64,000 bases of DNA from Nocardia crassostreae. Lineage in GTDB: Bacteria > Actinomycetota > Actinomycetes > Mycobacteriales > Mycobacteriaceae. Position numbers and translations under genes: made by a program. A model generated the notes under the pieces. That model was not told the origin of the DNA. It saw only the letters and a list, made by a program, of their open reading frames with translations, and made no database searches. Every line of letters begins with the position of its first letter. Positions within the stretch are counted from its first letter, which is position 1. Below, piece by piece: positions 17,384 to 26,774 of this stretch. The DNA is taken from NCBI RefSeq assembly GCF_001613405.1, contig NZ_BDCH01000015.1, positions 124,001 to 188,000 of the forward strand. The letters are read 5' to 3'.

Positions 17384-18613
17384 GCGCGACGGTTGGGGGC
17401 GGGCGAAGGTGGGGGCGGGTTCTGGGCGGAGGCCTATGGCGCCTAGGTAGGCGGTTAGGGCTGAGAGGGCGGGGATTCGGTTGAGGAGGCGGAGGGGGGT
17501 GGGGACTTTGGTCAGGGTGCCGTTCAGGGAGCGGCGGAGGATGTCGTGGTCGCCGCGTTGGGATTGTTGGGTGAGGGCGGTGGGGAGGCGGCGGCGTTGG
17601 ACTTTTGCTAGGGCGGCGGTTGTTACCGCGCCGGATAGCAAGGGGGTGGCGAGGATTCGGGCGGCGGCTACGGCGTCTTGGATGGCTAGGTTGACGCCTA
17701 CGCCGCCGACCGGGGACATGGTGTGGGCGGCGTCGCCCAGGCAGAGGAGGCCGTTGGTGTACCAGCAGGGGAGGCGGCCTACTGTGACGTTCAGGAGTTT
17801 GACGTCGTCCCAGGTGCGGATTGCGGCGAGGGTTTCGTCGGGCCAGTCGAAGAGGGTGGCCAGGTCGTTGCGGAGCCAGTCGATTCCTCTGGCGCGCAGG
17901 CGTTTGTCGGAGCCTTTCGGGATCAGGTAGGAGGTCTGGTAGTAGTCGCCGCGGTCCAGGGTTACGGCGGCGCGGCCCGCGTCGAAGCGGGCGTAGACCT
18001 GGCTGTTTCGGGCGGGGGCACCTGTCGTCGGGATGCGGAGCCACCAGACGTCCATGGGCATGTCGTCGAGTTCCTAGTGCAGGCCCGCGGCAGCTGCGGC
18101 GGCGGAGCCGCGGCCGTCGCAGGCTAGGACGAGATCAGTGGAGAGAGCTTCCGTTTCGCCGTCCGCATTGCGGAATTCGACGCCGGTGACGCGGCCGGAT
18201 TCTTGTCGCAGGCCGGTGAATTCGGCGGAGAGGCGGAGGGTGAAGGTGGGTTGTTCGAGGGCGGCGGTCGCGAGCAGGTCGAGGAAATCCCATTGCGGGA
18301 CCATGGCGATGTAGCGGTGCGGGCCGGGGATGCGGCGGAAATCGGCGACGGTGATGGTGCGGTCGGCGATCCGCATTTGCATATGCTCGAGTTTGCGTTG
18401 CGGGAGCTGGGCGAAGCGCTCACCCAGGCCGAGCTGGTCTAGCAGGCGGAGGGTGGCGGGATGGACGGTGTCGCCGCGGAAGTCGCGCAGGAAGTCGGCA
18501 TGCTTTTCCAGGACGGTGACGTGTACTCCGGCGCGGGCCAGCAGCAGGCCCGCCATCATCCCGGCGGGGCCGCCGCCGATCACGCAGCATTGCGTGGAAT
18601 CCATTGCGTTCAC
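17378..18613 (-). pseudogene. FAD-dependent aromatic-type monooxygenase interrupted by in-frame TAG
   Basis: The frame opens with a Rossmann FAD site (CVIGGGPAGMMAGLLLARAG, then a GDTVHP motif) and reaches DLVLACDGRGSAAAAAAGLH before TAG at 18074-18076 (codon 180). The same frame continues at once as ELDDMPMDVWWLRIPTT and later has GLLCLGDAAHTMSPVGGVG, the second FAD-binding motif of the PHBH class. One CAG-to-TAG change would account for the break in an otherwise normal protein of about 411 residues. The enzyme would hydroxylate or inactivate a small aromatic compound or drug. A 19-bp palindrome lies directly upstream, but no repressor gene is adjacent. Confidence 0.8.
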
Positions 18614-18636
18614 TCCATTTCCGTCAATCGATCCTA

Positions 18637-18655
18637 TTACTACGTAACGTAGTAA
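18637..18655. promoter_or_regulatory. 19-bp palindrome upstream of the FAD monooxygenase gene
   Basis: TTACTACGTAACGTAGTAA is a perfect palindrome of 9-base half-sites around a central A, ending about 24 bases before the start codon at 18613. Its form is typical of TetR-family operators. No TetR gene is adjacent, so its repressor is encoded elsewhere or has been lost. Confidence 0.65.
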
Positions 18656-18688
18656 ACAGGTCCGGTGGACGGCAAGAGCTACGCCGGG

Positions 18689-19819
18689 TTACGGGCAGAG
18701 TGCGTGGCCGAGCAGGTCGTCCATGTCCAGCTCGCCCTCGGGGCTCTCGGTCATGGCAATGGTGGCCGCGCGGCCGTCCCGGGTCGCCCCGGAGAGGGTG
18801 AGGTAGCCGTAGATTCCGCCGGAGTGGCCGAAATACTCTGCCCCGCAGGATAGTTCGCCGGTGATCAGGCCCATGCCGTAGCGCAGCGGGCTGTCGGGCG
18901 CGATCTCGGACTCGGCCGTCATCATCTCCTTCAGCTGCGCCTCGGCCACCACCCGACCTGCGACCAGGGCCAGATAGAAGCGGTTGAGGTCGTTGCCGGT
19001 CGAGATGAGCGCGCCCGCGGCCCACGGGACCGAGGGTTCGGTGCGGGACACATCGACGCGCACACCGTCGATGGTCGCGTAGCCCAATGGGTGCGGGCCG
19101 CGGAAGTCCAGCTCACCGGCGGCGGGGAGGTAGGTGCCCGTCAGCTGGTTCGGGGTGAGGATACGACCGGCGAGTTCCTCGGTATACGGTCTGCCGGTGA
19201 CCTTTTCGACCAGCATCCCGGCCACGGTGTAGTTGGTGTTGGTGTACTTGTACCGCTCCCCCGGCGCGAACTGGGCGGGGCGGCTCAGCGCGAGCGCGAC
19301 CAGCTCGCCGGGTGTGAATGTGCGCCCCTCGATTCCGGCGCGGTATTCGTCGATCTCGGGCAGATCGCTGAACTCCGGCAGCCCGCTGCGATGCTGAAGC
19401 AGCTGGCGCACAGTGATCTTGCGGCCGTCGATGCCGTCGCCGGTCAGCAGTCCCGGCAGATAGGTGTCGACCGGCTCGTCCAAGCGGACCCGGCCCTCGG
19501 CGACCAGCTGCATGATGATCGCGGCGGTGAACGATTTCGAAATGCTGCCGACCCGCACCTCCTGCGGCGGCGACAGCGGAATCGGCGCTCCCGTCGCGCG
19601 ATCGGCGACACCCGAGGTGAGGGTGACGGTCTGCCCGTTCTCGGTAATGGTCGCGATGGCTCCCGCGACACCGGAACGCGTCAGGCCGTCGATATCGTCG
19701 CGCACCCGGTCGACCGTGCTCGCGGACACCGTGGTCGGACTGGTCGTCACGGCCGTCGGCGGGCTGCTCGGCGTGGTCGAACATCCCGCCGCGGCGAGGA
19801 GAGCCAGCACGATCAGCAC
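18689..19819 (-). CDS. Serine beta-lactamase-like lipoprotein (class C fold)
   Basis: A 376-residue protein with a lipoprotein-type signal (VLALLAAAGC, Cys13 the lipidation site) and a Thr/Ser-rich linker. The penicillin-binding fold follows: the nucleophile motif S92-I-S-K95, Y192-T-N194 corresponding to the Y-x-N motif, and HSGG near residue 328 in place of the KTG box. Relatives include esterases and D,D-peptidases as well as beta-lactamases, so antibiotic hydrolysis is not assured. The GTG at 19819 is the only usable start because a stop lies shortly upstream. Confidence 0.85.
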   Translation of the reverse strand: MLIVLALLAAAGCSTTPSSPPTAVTTSPTTVSASTVDRVRDDIDGLTRSGVAGAIATITENGQTVTLTSGVADRATGAPIPLSPPQEVRVGSISKSFTAAIIMQLVAEGRVRLDEPVDTYLPGLLTGDGIDGRKITVRQLLQHRSGLPEFSDLPEIDEYRAGIEGRTFTPGELVALALSRPAQFAPGERYKYTNTNYTVAGMLVEKVTGRPYTEELAGRILTPNQLTGTYLPAAGELDFRGPHPLGYATIDGVRVDVSRTEPSVPWAAGALISTGNDLNRFYLALVAGRVVAEAQLKEMMTAESEIAPDSPLRYGMGLITGELSCGAEYFGHSGGIYGYLTLSGATRDGRAATIAMTESPEGELDMDDLLGHALCP

Positions 19820-19983
19820 CGGTACAGTTCACATCCTTAGACGGTAGGTGCAGCACGAGGACCCGGACATCCGGACAACCCCTGAGTCCGCCCCTGAGAA
19901 CGCCGAGGGCTCGAACCCACCCGCAGTCGGATGTGCGGACGCCGCCGCCCTGTCACAGGACGACGGCGTGCGGTCCGCGAGAC

Positions 19984-21373
19984 TCATGCGGCAGTGGCCG
20001 GTCGCGGCAGCCGCGCCGCCAGTCCGACCACACCGGCCAGGACCGCGGCGCCCGCGATCACATACCAACCGCGTTGGAATGCTTCGAGAGTCGCGTCCGG
20101 TCCCGCGGGCGAGCCCAGTACCGCCACCAGCACCGCGACGCCGACGGCCAATCCGATCTGCCGCGCCATGCTCGGCACCGCCGAACCGGTCGCGAATCGC
20201 TGCGGCGGCAACCCCTCCGACCCGGCCGCGAAGCTGGTCGGCATGGTGAGCCCGACGCCGAGCCCGGTCACGAGCATGCCGCCGAGCAGCCCGCCCACAT
20301 AGTCGGGCGTGAGCGTGACAGCCGTTGCCCACCAAACGATTCCGGCCGCGAACACCAGACCGCCCGCCGCGAGCACCGGCCCGGCCGATGAGCCGCCCGG
20401 CCAGCACCGCCACGATCGGCACCACCAGCGGACCGGGGGCGATCGCCAGGCCGGTTTGCAGCGCCGACCATCCCCACACGTTCTGCGACCAGAGCACCCC
20501 CGAGAGCAGCATCCCGGCGAAGGCGATATTGAACAGCAGCGCATTCCCGATCATGAGCGCGAAGTTCGGCAGCCGCAGCAGAGCCGGATCGACCACCGGG
20601 CTGGCATGGCGGCGCGAGGACACGATAAAGGCCCCGGCCAGGACCACCGCCACGGCGAATCCGCCGAGCACGCCCGCCGAGCTCCACCCCCAGTCCTCCC
20701 CCTTCACCAGCGCCAGGATGAACGCGGCCACCGAACCGATCAGCATGAGCGCGCCGAACAGGTCGGGCAGGCTGCCGCCGTCACCCGCCGGATTGGGCAG
20801 CAACCGCAGTCCGACGATCAACGCCGCCAGCCCGATCGGCACATTCACCAGAAACACCCAGCGCCAATGCAATTAGACCAGGAGACCGCCGAGCACCGGC
20901 CCCAGCGCGGCCCCGAGCCCACCGAAGGCCACCCACAGCCGGACCGCCATGGCCCGCCGCTCCGGCGGCGTCGCGGCCATGACGAGCGCGAGCGAGGCCG
21001 GAGTGAGCATGGCTGCGCCCACCGCCTGGAGCACCCGGAACGCCACCAGCGCACCGGTATTCCAGGCCAGCGCGCACAGCGCCGAGCCGAGCACGAAGAC
21101 CCCGAGCCCGATCAGAAACGTCGTGCGATTCCCGCTCCGGTCCCCCAGCCGTCCAGCCGGGACGAGCAGGGCCGCGGACACGATGGCGTAGGCATTGAGC
21201 ACCCAGGACAGTCCGGCGATCTCGGACCCGCTGAAGTCGGCCGCGATCTCCGGCAGCGCGACATTCACGATGAACAGATCCAGACTCGACAGCAGCACCC
21301 CGATCGCCACAATGCCGAGTACCGCGCGAGGTGAGACCGTGCGCGGATTCTTTTCCACAACAACGCTATTCAC
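19984..21373 (-). pseudogene. MFS drug-exporter gene with in-frame TAA and a frameshift
   Basis: The GTG at 21373 opens an EmrB/QacA-type MFS frame: GVLLSSLDLFIVNVALPEIA (motif D-type segment), GRLGDRSGNR (motif A) and SLALVMAATPPERRAMAVRLW. At 20873-20875 a TAA breaks GGLLV|LHWRWVFLVNVPIG, where family members have Gln (CAA). Translation in the same frame then proceeds to GRLIGRAG near 20380, where the coding potential moves to another frame (VLAAGGLVFAAGIVWW) and ends LPRPATAA at 19984. Two independent lesions make a real pseudogene more likely here than at single-lesion loci. The intact protein would have been a proton-driven multidrug exporter. Confidence 0.8.
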
Positions 21374-21387
21374 TGATTTCTCCCAGT

Positions 21388-22230
21388 TCAGCCGACGACC
21401 CGGCGCGTCTGCCGGGCCTGGACGAGCAGCCTGCCCGCGCGGTCGCGGATATCGACGTCGTCCACCGACCAGCCACCGCCGGTCGATACGTTCGATGCGG
21501 TGACCAGCACCGGTTGCGCCGGGGCGACGGCGAGATCGGTGTGCGCGTACAGCGACATGGCGACGGTCGGAACCGCCAGCGGCACGGTCAGAGTCGGAAA
21601 GATGGTGGGCGGCAGCGCATCGGCCAGCACCGCGAGACTCGCCGCATCGGTCACCAGTTCCGGCACCAGCGCGATCCACGCGCACATCCACGCCCGGTCG
21701 GATCCGCTCAGCGGCAAGGGACCGGCCGCGGGCCGAATCTCGAAATGCGCTCCCACGGGCACGATCTCGGGCGGCAGCGCGAACAGGTCGCAGTCCTCGG
21801 GCGGCGCGACGTCCAGCCCGGCGCCATCGGCCCGCGCATGCCCGCCGCTCGCGCCGGGACCGCCCGCACCGGCACTACGCTCCGCGACACCGCTGACAGT
21901 GGTGCGCCCCAGCGTGATCGATCCGGCGGCCACGGCTTCACGATTCTGATAAGCCGTCACATCGACGATCGTGGTACTCCGCCCGACGGTGTGCACACAG
22001 GGTTCGAAGACGAACGCCCCATCCCTGGGCCGCCCCAGAAACCGCATATCGACCGCCCGCACCGCACCCGCCGCCGCCCGTGCGACGTCGACGAGCAGCC
22101 CGGTGATCACCCCGCCGTGCGGGCCGGTCCATCCCCGCCAGCTCGGATCGACCGTCGCCGTCCATGTCCGTGGCCCGACCGCATCGAGTGCGAACTCCGT
22201 CCGCACCGACCGCCCAGTGAGTTGCATCAT
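21388..22230 (-). CDS. Acyl-CoA thioesterase-like protein (double hotdog)
   Basis: The protein of about 280 residues starts MMQLTGRSVRTEFALDAV and contains WRGWTGPHGGVITGLLVDVA, the glycine-rich central-helix region of TesB-like double-hotdog proteins, a MRFLGRPRDGAFVF strand, and a second hotdog half with a MSLYAHTDLAV segment. Such enzymes hydrolyse acyl-CoA thioesters; chain-length preference is unknown. The start is ambiguous between 22227, 22230 and 22242. It is divergent from an HxlR regulator with overlapping promoter regions and is therefore its likely target. Confidence 0.7.
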   Translation of the reverse strand: MMQLTGRSVRTEFALDAVGPRTWTATVDPSWRGWTGPHGGVITGLLVDVARAAAGAVRAVDMRFLGRPRDGAFVFEPCVHTVGRSTTIVDVTAYQNREAVAAGSITLGRTTVSGVAERSAGAGGPGASGGHARADGAGLDVAPPEDCDLFALPPEIVPVGAHFEIRPAAGPLPLSGSDRAWMCAWIALVPELVTDAASLAVLADALPPTIFPTLTVPLAVPTVAMSLYAHTDLAVAPAQPVLVTASNVSTGGGWSVDDVDIRDRAGRLLVQARQTRRVVG

Positions 22231-22284
22231 GAAACGGACCATAGGCGAGTGAGTCTTTTGAAGCAACTGACTATGCTCAACGGC

Positions 22285-22764
22285 ATGCGGCGAACCAGCT
22301 TCGAGGACATGAACTGCTCCATCGCCCAATGCCTGGAGGTGGTCGGCGAATGGTGGACCCTGCTGATCGTCCGCGACGCCCTCTTCGGCGTGACCCGCTT
22401 CGACGACTTCCGCTCCCGCCTGGACATAGCCAGGAACGTACTGACCCAGCGCCTGGAACACCTCGTCGCCCAAGGCATCATGGACAAGGTCCCGTACCAG
22501 GAGAACCCCGTCCGCTACGACTACAAGCTCACCCGGAAGGGCCGTTCCCTCTGGCTGGTCCTGACCGCCATGCGCCAATGGGGCGATGACTGGGCCGCTC
22601 CCGACGGCCCGCCCGTCGAAGCCGTCCACGACACCTGCGGCCACACCATGACCATCGAACCGGTCTGCTCCGCGTGCGGCGACCACCTCGCCGGGCGCGA
22701 TATCCACCCCGTCCTCGGCCCCGGCGCCCGCACCCCCGACCTACTCCCCCACCTCCCGGCCTGA
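22285..22764 (+). CDS. HxlR family transcriptional regulator
   Basis: The 159-residue protein has the HxlR winged helix with the usual N-terminal cysteine (MNCSIAQCLEVVGEWWTLLIVRDALFGVTRFDDF), the LTQRLEHLVAQGIMDKVPY recognition segment and a YDYKLTRKGRSLWLVL wing-dimer region. The last 45 residues carry CGH and CSACGDH motifs that could bind zinc. A near-palindrome TTGAAGCA...TGCTCAA at 22258-22280 precedes the start and could be its operator. The regulator likely senses a small oxidant or aldehyde and controls the divergent thioesterase gene; this is inferred from gene order. Confidence 0.8.
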   Translation: MRRTSFEDMNCSIAQCLEVVGEWWTLLIVRDALFGVTRFDDFRSRLDIARNVLTQRLEHLVAQGIMDKVPYQENPVRYDYKLTRKGRSLWLVLTAMRQWGDDWAAPDGPPVEAVHDTCGHTMTIEPVCSACGDHLAGRDIHPVLGPGARTPDLLPHLPA

Positions 22765-22809
22765 TTCCACGCACGCCACGGGCTGCGCGAGGCGCTGATA
22801 TCGCGGACC

Positions 22810-23922
22810 TTATGCAGTTCGCAGCGCGAGGCCCGGTTGACCGAGGGCGCGGGCTACCTGCACCGTCTCTGTTTTCAGCTGGGCCAGTGGGGGTTTGGCA
22901 CTGTCGAACATAGTGACGACAAGGTCGTCGACTTCGGCTTCCCAGGTGCCCGCGATGCGGCCGTTCACGAGGACCAGGGTTGAGATCCAACCGGCGGTCC
23001 GGCTCACCTTGCTGCGGTGAACCTTCGGGAGGAGCGCCTCGTCGCCGGTGCCGGGGCCAAGGACGTACTGGTCGAAGGGGCCCAGGAGGTGCACCGAGGG
23101 AACGGGTTTGGTCGCGGTGAGCGCCTCGAGGTTCTCGGTGAGCAGGTAGCCGGTGCGGCCCTCGATCTCGATTTCGGTGATGCGGTCGCCCAGTTCGGCG
23201 AACCAGCGGCGGATGGTGGTCTTGCGCAGGCTGTTCCGGGTGAGCCAGGCGTCGAAGGATTCCGGGGTGGCCGGGCCGTAGGCGGCGAGATAGGCGGTGA
23301 TGACCGTGGGGGCCGCCGCGTCGGGATCCGGCGTGCCGGGCCAGTCGGGGATCAGATGGGCCGGGTTGGCGAAGGTGACGGTGCTGCCCTGGGCGGGGCC
23401 GTGGCATAGCGCGCCTTGCCAGGCGAGGGGCTTCAGGACCGCGCCCCAGCCGGAGCGGAGTTGTTCCTCGAGGTGATGGAAGCGCCGCTCGGCGACGATC
23501 GCGGTGACCAGTTCGTCGCGGGTGAGAGCGTCCTTGCCGAGAATATCGCCGAGCGCGGCGACGAGCGCGGCGATATCGTCCGGCGTTGCGCCGAAGTTCT
23601 TGGTCCAGACCGGTTTTTCCCAGGTGCGTGCCGAAGCCATGAGTGACAGCACGCCCGCCCACAGATCGGGGGTCATGGCGTGCAGCGTGCCGCGCATCGC
23701 CCAGGTCTTGACCAGCTTTCGGTCCGCGAGCGCCTTCACGACCGCGCCCGGACCGCCCTTCGTGCGCCGCAGCGCCACAGCGGTTTCGGCCGCCGAGGTG
23801 ACCTGGGCCTGCACCCCGCACATCTGCCGCACGATCTCGACGGGGTTCGCGCCACCGCGCGGGTCGACGAGTTGCTGCCGCATGCGCCAAGTGAAGACCT
23901 GGTCCCAGGTAGCCCGTGCCAT
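22810..23922 (-). CDS. Winged-helix protein of the AlkZ-like (HTH_42) DNA glycosylase family
   Basis: A 370-residue protein matching the HTH_42/YcaQ family. It has LVDPRGGANPVEIVRQMCGVQAQ near residues 18-40, containing the Q-x-Q pair that is catalytic in AlkZ-type glycosylases, then RGTLHAMTPDL, and later tandem winged-helix regions with LLGPFDQYVLG. Founding members excise bulky or crosslinked alkylated bases; many relatives are untested. The Q-A-Q motif supports glycosylase activity but does not define the lesion. It is a monocistronic gene. Confidence 0.75.
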   Translation of the reverse strand: MARATWDQVFTWRMRQQLVDPRGGANPVEIVRQMCGVQAQVTSAAETAVALRRTKGGPGAVVKALADRKLVKTWAMRGTLHAMTPDLWAGVLSLMASARTWEKPVWTKNFGATPDDIAALVAALGDILGKDALTRDELVTAIVAERRFHHLEEQLRSGWGAVLKPLAWQGALCHGPAQGSTVTFANPAHLIPDWPGTPDPDAAAPTVITAYLAAYGPATPESFDAWLTRNSLRKTTIRRWFAELGDRITEIEIEGRTGYLLTENLEALTATKPVPSVHLLGPFDQYVLGPGTGDEALLPKVHRSKVSRTAGWISTLVLVNGRIAGTWEAEVDDLVVTMFDSAKPPLAQLKTETVQVARALGQPGLALRTA

Positions 23923-23969
23923 GGCTTCACCCTACGAGGTGGCCCCGACAGGCTGCGCGACCCGGCTTC

Positions 23970-24011
23970 CCGTCGGCCGCACACCGCCCGGAGCGATTGT
24001 GCGGCCGACGG
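23970..24011 (-). terminator. Strong hairpin downstream of the thiolase gene
   Basis: A perfect 14-base stem (CCGTCGGCCGCACA and its complement) encloses a 14-base loop, beginning 6 bases after the thiolase stop. It is placed to end transcription of that gene. Confidence 0.7.
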
Positions 24012-24016
24012 TTTCG

Positions 24017-25183
24017 TCAGAGCCGTTCGATAATGGTGGCGTTGGCGAGGCCGCCCGCCTCGCACATGGTCATGAGGCCGTAGCGCCCGCCGGTCTGCTC
24101 CAGGTGATTGAGCATGGTGGTCAGGATGCGGCCGCCGGACGCGCCGAGGGGGTGGCCGAGGGCGATCGCGCCGCCGCGCGGGTTGAGCTTGGCCGGATCC
24201 GCGCCCAATTCGTGGGCCCAGACCAGGGGCACGGGGGCGAAGGCCTCGTTGACCTCATAGACGTCGATGTCATCGATGGTGAGGCCGACGCGCGAGAGCG
24301 CCTTGCGGGTGGCGGGGATGACGGCGGTGAGCATGAGCAGCGGGTCGTCGCCGAGCACGGCGAAGGAATGGAAGCGGGCGCGGGGGCGCAGGCCCAGCTG
24401 AGCCGCCTTCTCCTCGCTCATGATGAGCGCGGCCGAGGCGCCGTCGGTGAGCGGGGAGGAGTTGCCGGGGGTGATGGACCATTCGATTTCGGGGAAACGG
24501 GCCTTGAATTCGGCGTCGGCGAAGGCGGGCTGCAAACCGGCCAGGCCCGCGGCCGTGGTGGTGGGCCGGATGGTTTCATCGGCGGCCAGGGTTCCCGCGG
24601 GCACGAGTTCATCGTCGAATCCGCCCGCGGCGGCGGTGCCGGCGGCCAGGCGGTGCGAGCGGGCGGAGAACTCGTCGAGGGCGGCGCGGTCGCACTTCCA
24701 GCGGGCGGCGATCACCTCGGCCGCAATGCCCTGCTGGACAAGGCCGTTCGGGTAGCGATGGGCCAGCGGCCCGCGATTGGCGTCCTTGCCCTGGGCATTG
24801 GAGAACATGGGCGCGCGGGACATGGATTCCACGCCGCAGGCAATGGCGATGTCGTAGGCCCCGGCGAGAACGCCCTGGGCGGCGAAGTGGGCGGCCTGCT
24901 GGCTGGAGCCGCACTGGCGGTCGACGGTGGTGGCGGGCACGGATTCCGGGAATCCGGCGGCCAGGGCCGCGGTGCGGGAGATATTGAACGCCTGCTCACC
25001 GCTCTGTGTGACGCAACCGCCGATCACATCATCGATCAGGGCAGGGTCGATGCCGGTGCGCTCGACGAGGGTTTGCAGCACCCCGGACAGCAGCGTCACC
25101 GGGTGCACTTCCGACAGTCCAACACCGGCTTTCCCTTTACCCGATGGCGTGCGGACGGCGTCGACGATGACGGCGGAGGTCAT
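24017..25183 (-). CDS. Acetyl-CoA C-acyltransferase (thiolase)
   Basis: A 388-residue thiolase with the nucleophilic cysteine in VDRQCGSSQQAAH near residue 91, the VNEAFAPVPL segment and NPRGGAIALGHPLGASGGR near residue 345 carrying the catalytic His, and CEAGGLANATIIE near the C terminus with the second Cys. It cleaves 3-ketoacyl-CoA or condenses acyl-CoAs in beta-oxidation-like pathways. Start at 25183: AAGGAG lies just upstream and the family N terminus MTSAVIVDAVRTPSGKG follows. It stands alone, with its own terminator. Confidence 0.92.
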   Translation of the reverse strand: MTSAVIVDAVRTPSGKGKAGVGLSEVHPVTLLSGVLQTLVERTGIDPALIDDVIGGCVTQSGEQAFNISRTAALAAGFPESVPATTVDRQCGSSQQAAHFAAQGVLAGAYDIAIACGVESMSRAPMFSNAQGKDANRGPLAHRYPNGLVQQGIAAEVIAARWKCDRAALDEFSARSHRLAAGTAAAGGFDDELVPAGTLAADETIRPTTTAAGLAGLQPAFADAEFKARFPEIEWSITPGNSSPLTDGASAALIMSEEKAAQLGLRPRARFHSFAVLGDDPLLMLTAVIPATRKALSRVGLTIDDIDVYEVNEAFAPVPLVWAHELGADPAKLNPRGGAIALGHPLGASGGRILTTMLNHLEQTGGRYGLMTMCEAGGLANATIIERL

Positions 25184-25323
25184 GGCTGCTCCTTCTTCGT
25201 GCCTACCGGATCGGATGTGAATTCCGGTTAACATCAGCACTGTACCGCACCCATACGCGCCCGGTCGGCGGGTGGATATTGCTCACACGGAATGTTTGCC
25301 AATTGATTGCTAGCCTGGGGGCC

Positions 25324-26046
25324 ATGACATCGACCGGCACCGAGCCCACCGAGCCCTTCTGGGATCTCGAGACGCGCCTGTCCGCCGCCCTGTCGATGCT
25401 CGCCGGATTCGTCGGCGCCGCCGCCTACGCGCACTCCGCGGGATACTTCGTCACCTTCATGACCGGCAATACCGAGCGCGCCACCGTCGGCGCCTTCCTC
25501 GGCGACTACACCCTGGCCCGCAGCGCCGCGCTGCTCATTCTCTGCTTCGTGGCGGGCGTGATCATCGCGTCGGTCTGCCGCAGGCATCTGTGGACCAATC
25601 ATCCGCACGGCGCGACCGTGCTCACCACCCTCGCGCTCATCTGCGCCGTGATCGTGGATTTCGTCCAGGAGAAGCAGGGCGTCGGAATCGGTTTGGGGCC
25701 AATCCTATTGGTGGCCTTCGGCATGGGCGCGCTCAATACCTCGTTCGTGAAGAACGGCGAGGTGTCGATTCCGGTGTCGTATGTGACCGGCACCCTGGTC
25801 AAGCTCGCCCAGGGCATCGAGCGGCACATGTCCGGCGGCAGCTGGCGCGATTGGATCGGCTATGCCGTGCAGTACGGTTCGTTCGCGCTCGGCGCGGTGA
25901 TCGGCGGGCTGGTCAGCCTGGTGGTGGACGGCCCGTTCATGCTCGATGCCGCCGTCGTGGGCTCGGCCCTGGTCGCGGCCTACACGTGGCGCGCCGATAT
26001 TCGCTGGGTCCGCCGCCAGGAGCGGCGGCAGGCCGATGCCGGTTGA
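25324..26046 (+). CDS. DUF1275 (YoaK-like) membrane protein
   Basis: A 240-residue protein with six predicted membrane segments. It has the family landmarks GFVGAAAYAHSAGYFVTFMTGNTER near the N terminus and NGEVSIPVSYVTGTLVKLAQGIE in the middle, where F-x-T-H/F-M-T-G-N and V-T-G-T-L are typical of DUF1275. The function of the family is unknown. It is divergent from the thiolase gene and followed by another small membrane protein on the same strand. Confidence 0.85.
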   Translation: MTSTGTEPTEPFWDLETRLSAALSMLAGFVGAAAYAHSAGYFVTFMTGNTERATVGAFLGDYTLARSAALLILCFVAGVIIASVCRRHLWTNHPHGATVLTTLALICAVIVDFVQEKQGVGIGLGPILLVAFGMGALNTSFVKNGEVSIPVSYVTGTLVKLAQGIERHMSGGSWRDWIGYAVQYGSFALGAVIGGLVSLVVDGPFMLDAAVVGSALVAAYTWRADIRWVRRQERRQADAG

Positions 26047-26119
26047 GGACCGTCACAGCTCGGCACCACACCGGGCAAATTAAGCGAAACCGACACTATC
26101 TGGGCATATCCTCACGCTC

Positions 26120-26722
26120 ATGACAACCAGCAAAGAGGAAGTTACCGAAGGGCCGCTGCATGCACTGGCCCGCGGCGCATGGCAGTCGATCCTGCTCACC
26201 GGCATCCTCGCGGTGGTGCTGGGCATCCTGCTCCTGGCCTGGCCCGGGAAGACCATTCTGGTGGCGGGCGTGCTGTTCGGCGTCTATCTCATCGTTTCCG
26301 GTGTCTTTCAGCTCATCGCCGCATTCGGCGTCCATATCAGCGCGGGAATGCGCATCCTGTCCTTCGTCAGCGGCATTCTGTCGCTGATCCTGGGCTTCCT
26401 GTGCTTCCACGATTGGCGCGACAGCGGCGAGGCCACCGCGGTTCTGCTGCTGGCCATCTGGATCGGCATCAGCTGGATCTTCCGCGGTGTCGCCTCGCTG
26501 ATCACCGGCGTCTCGGCGGACGGCCTGCCGGGCCGGGGCTGGATGATCTTCTTCGGCATCGTGCTCATCATCGGCGGCGGCTGGCTGATCGCTGTGCCGT
26601 TCTCCTCGATCGTGGCCCTGACCCTGGTCGCGGGCTGGTGGCTGATCTTCATCGGCATTATGGAGATCATCAGCGCCTTCCAGGTCAAGAGCAGCACGAA
26701 GAAGGTGCCGCAGGAGCTCTGA
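26120..26722 (+). CDS. HdeD/DUF308 family membrane protein
   Basis: A 200-residue protein with six hydrophobic segments arranged as three similar pairs, each with a WPGKTIL/LLAIWIGISWI-like phrase and a 'G-x-x-L-I-x-x-G' motif. This is the organisation of HdeD-like proteins, implicated in acid resistance in enterobacteria; its role in actinomycetes is unknown. It begins 73 bases after DUF1275 and ends before a bidirectional hairpin. Confidence 0.8.
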   Translation: MTTSKEEVTEGPLHALARGAWQSILLTGILAVVLGILLLAWPGKTILVAGVLFGVYLIVSGVFQLIAAFGVHISAGMRILSFVSGILSLILGFLCFHDWRDSGEATAVLLLAIWIGISWIFRGVASLITGVSADGLPGRGWMIFFGIVLIIGGGWLIAVPFSSIVALTLVAGWWLIFIGIMEIISAFQVKSSTKKVPQEL

Positions 26723-26735
26723 CTCCCGCACCGTG

Positions 26736-26769
26736 ATCCGGCGGCCGTCCCTCGGGGCGGCCGCCGGAT
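26736..26769. terminator. Bidirectional terminator between hdeD-like and prk genes
   Basis: A perfect 12-base stem (ATCCGGCGGCCG and its complement) with a 10-base loop is followed by TCGTTT on the + side. It is centred between the convergent stops at 26722 and 26775 and would also close the long cbb transcript. Confidence 0.8.
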
Positions 26770-26774
26770 TCGTT

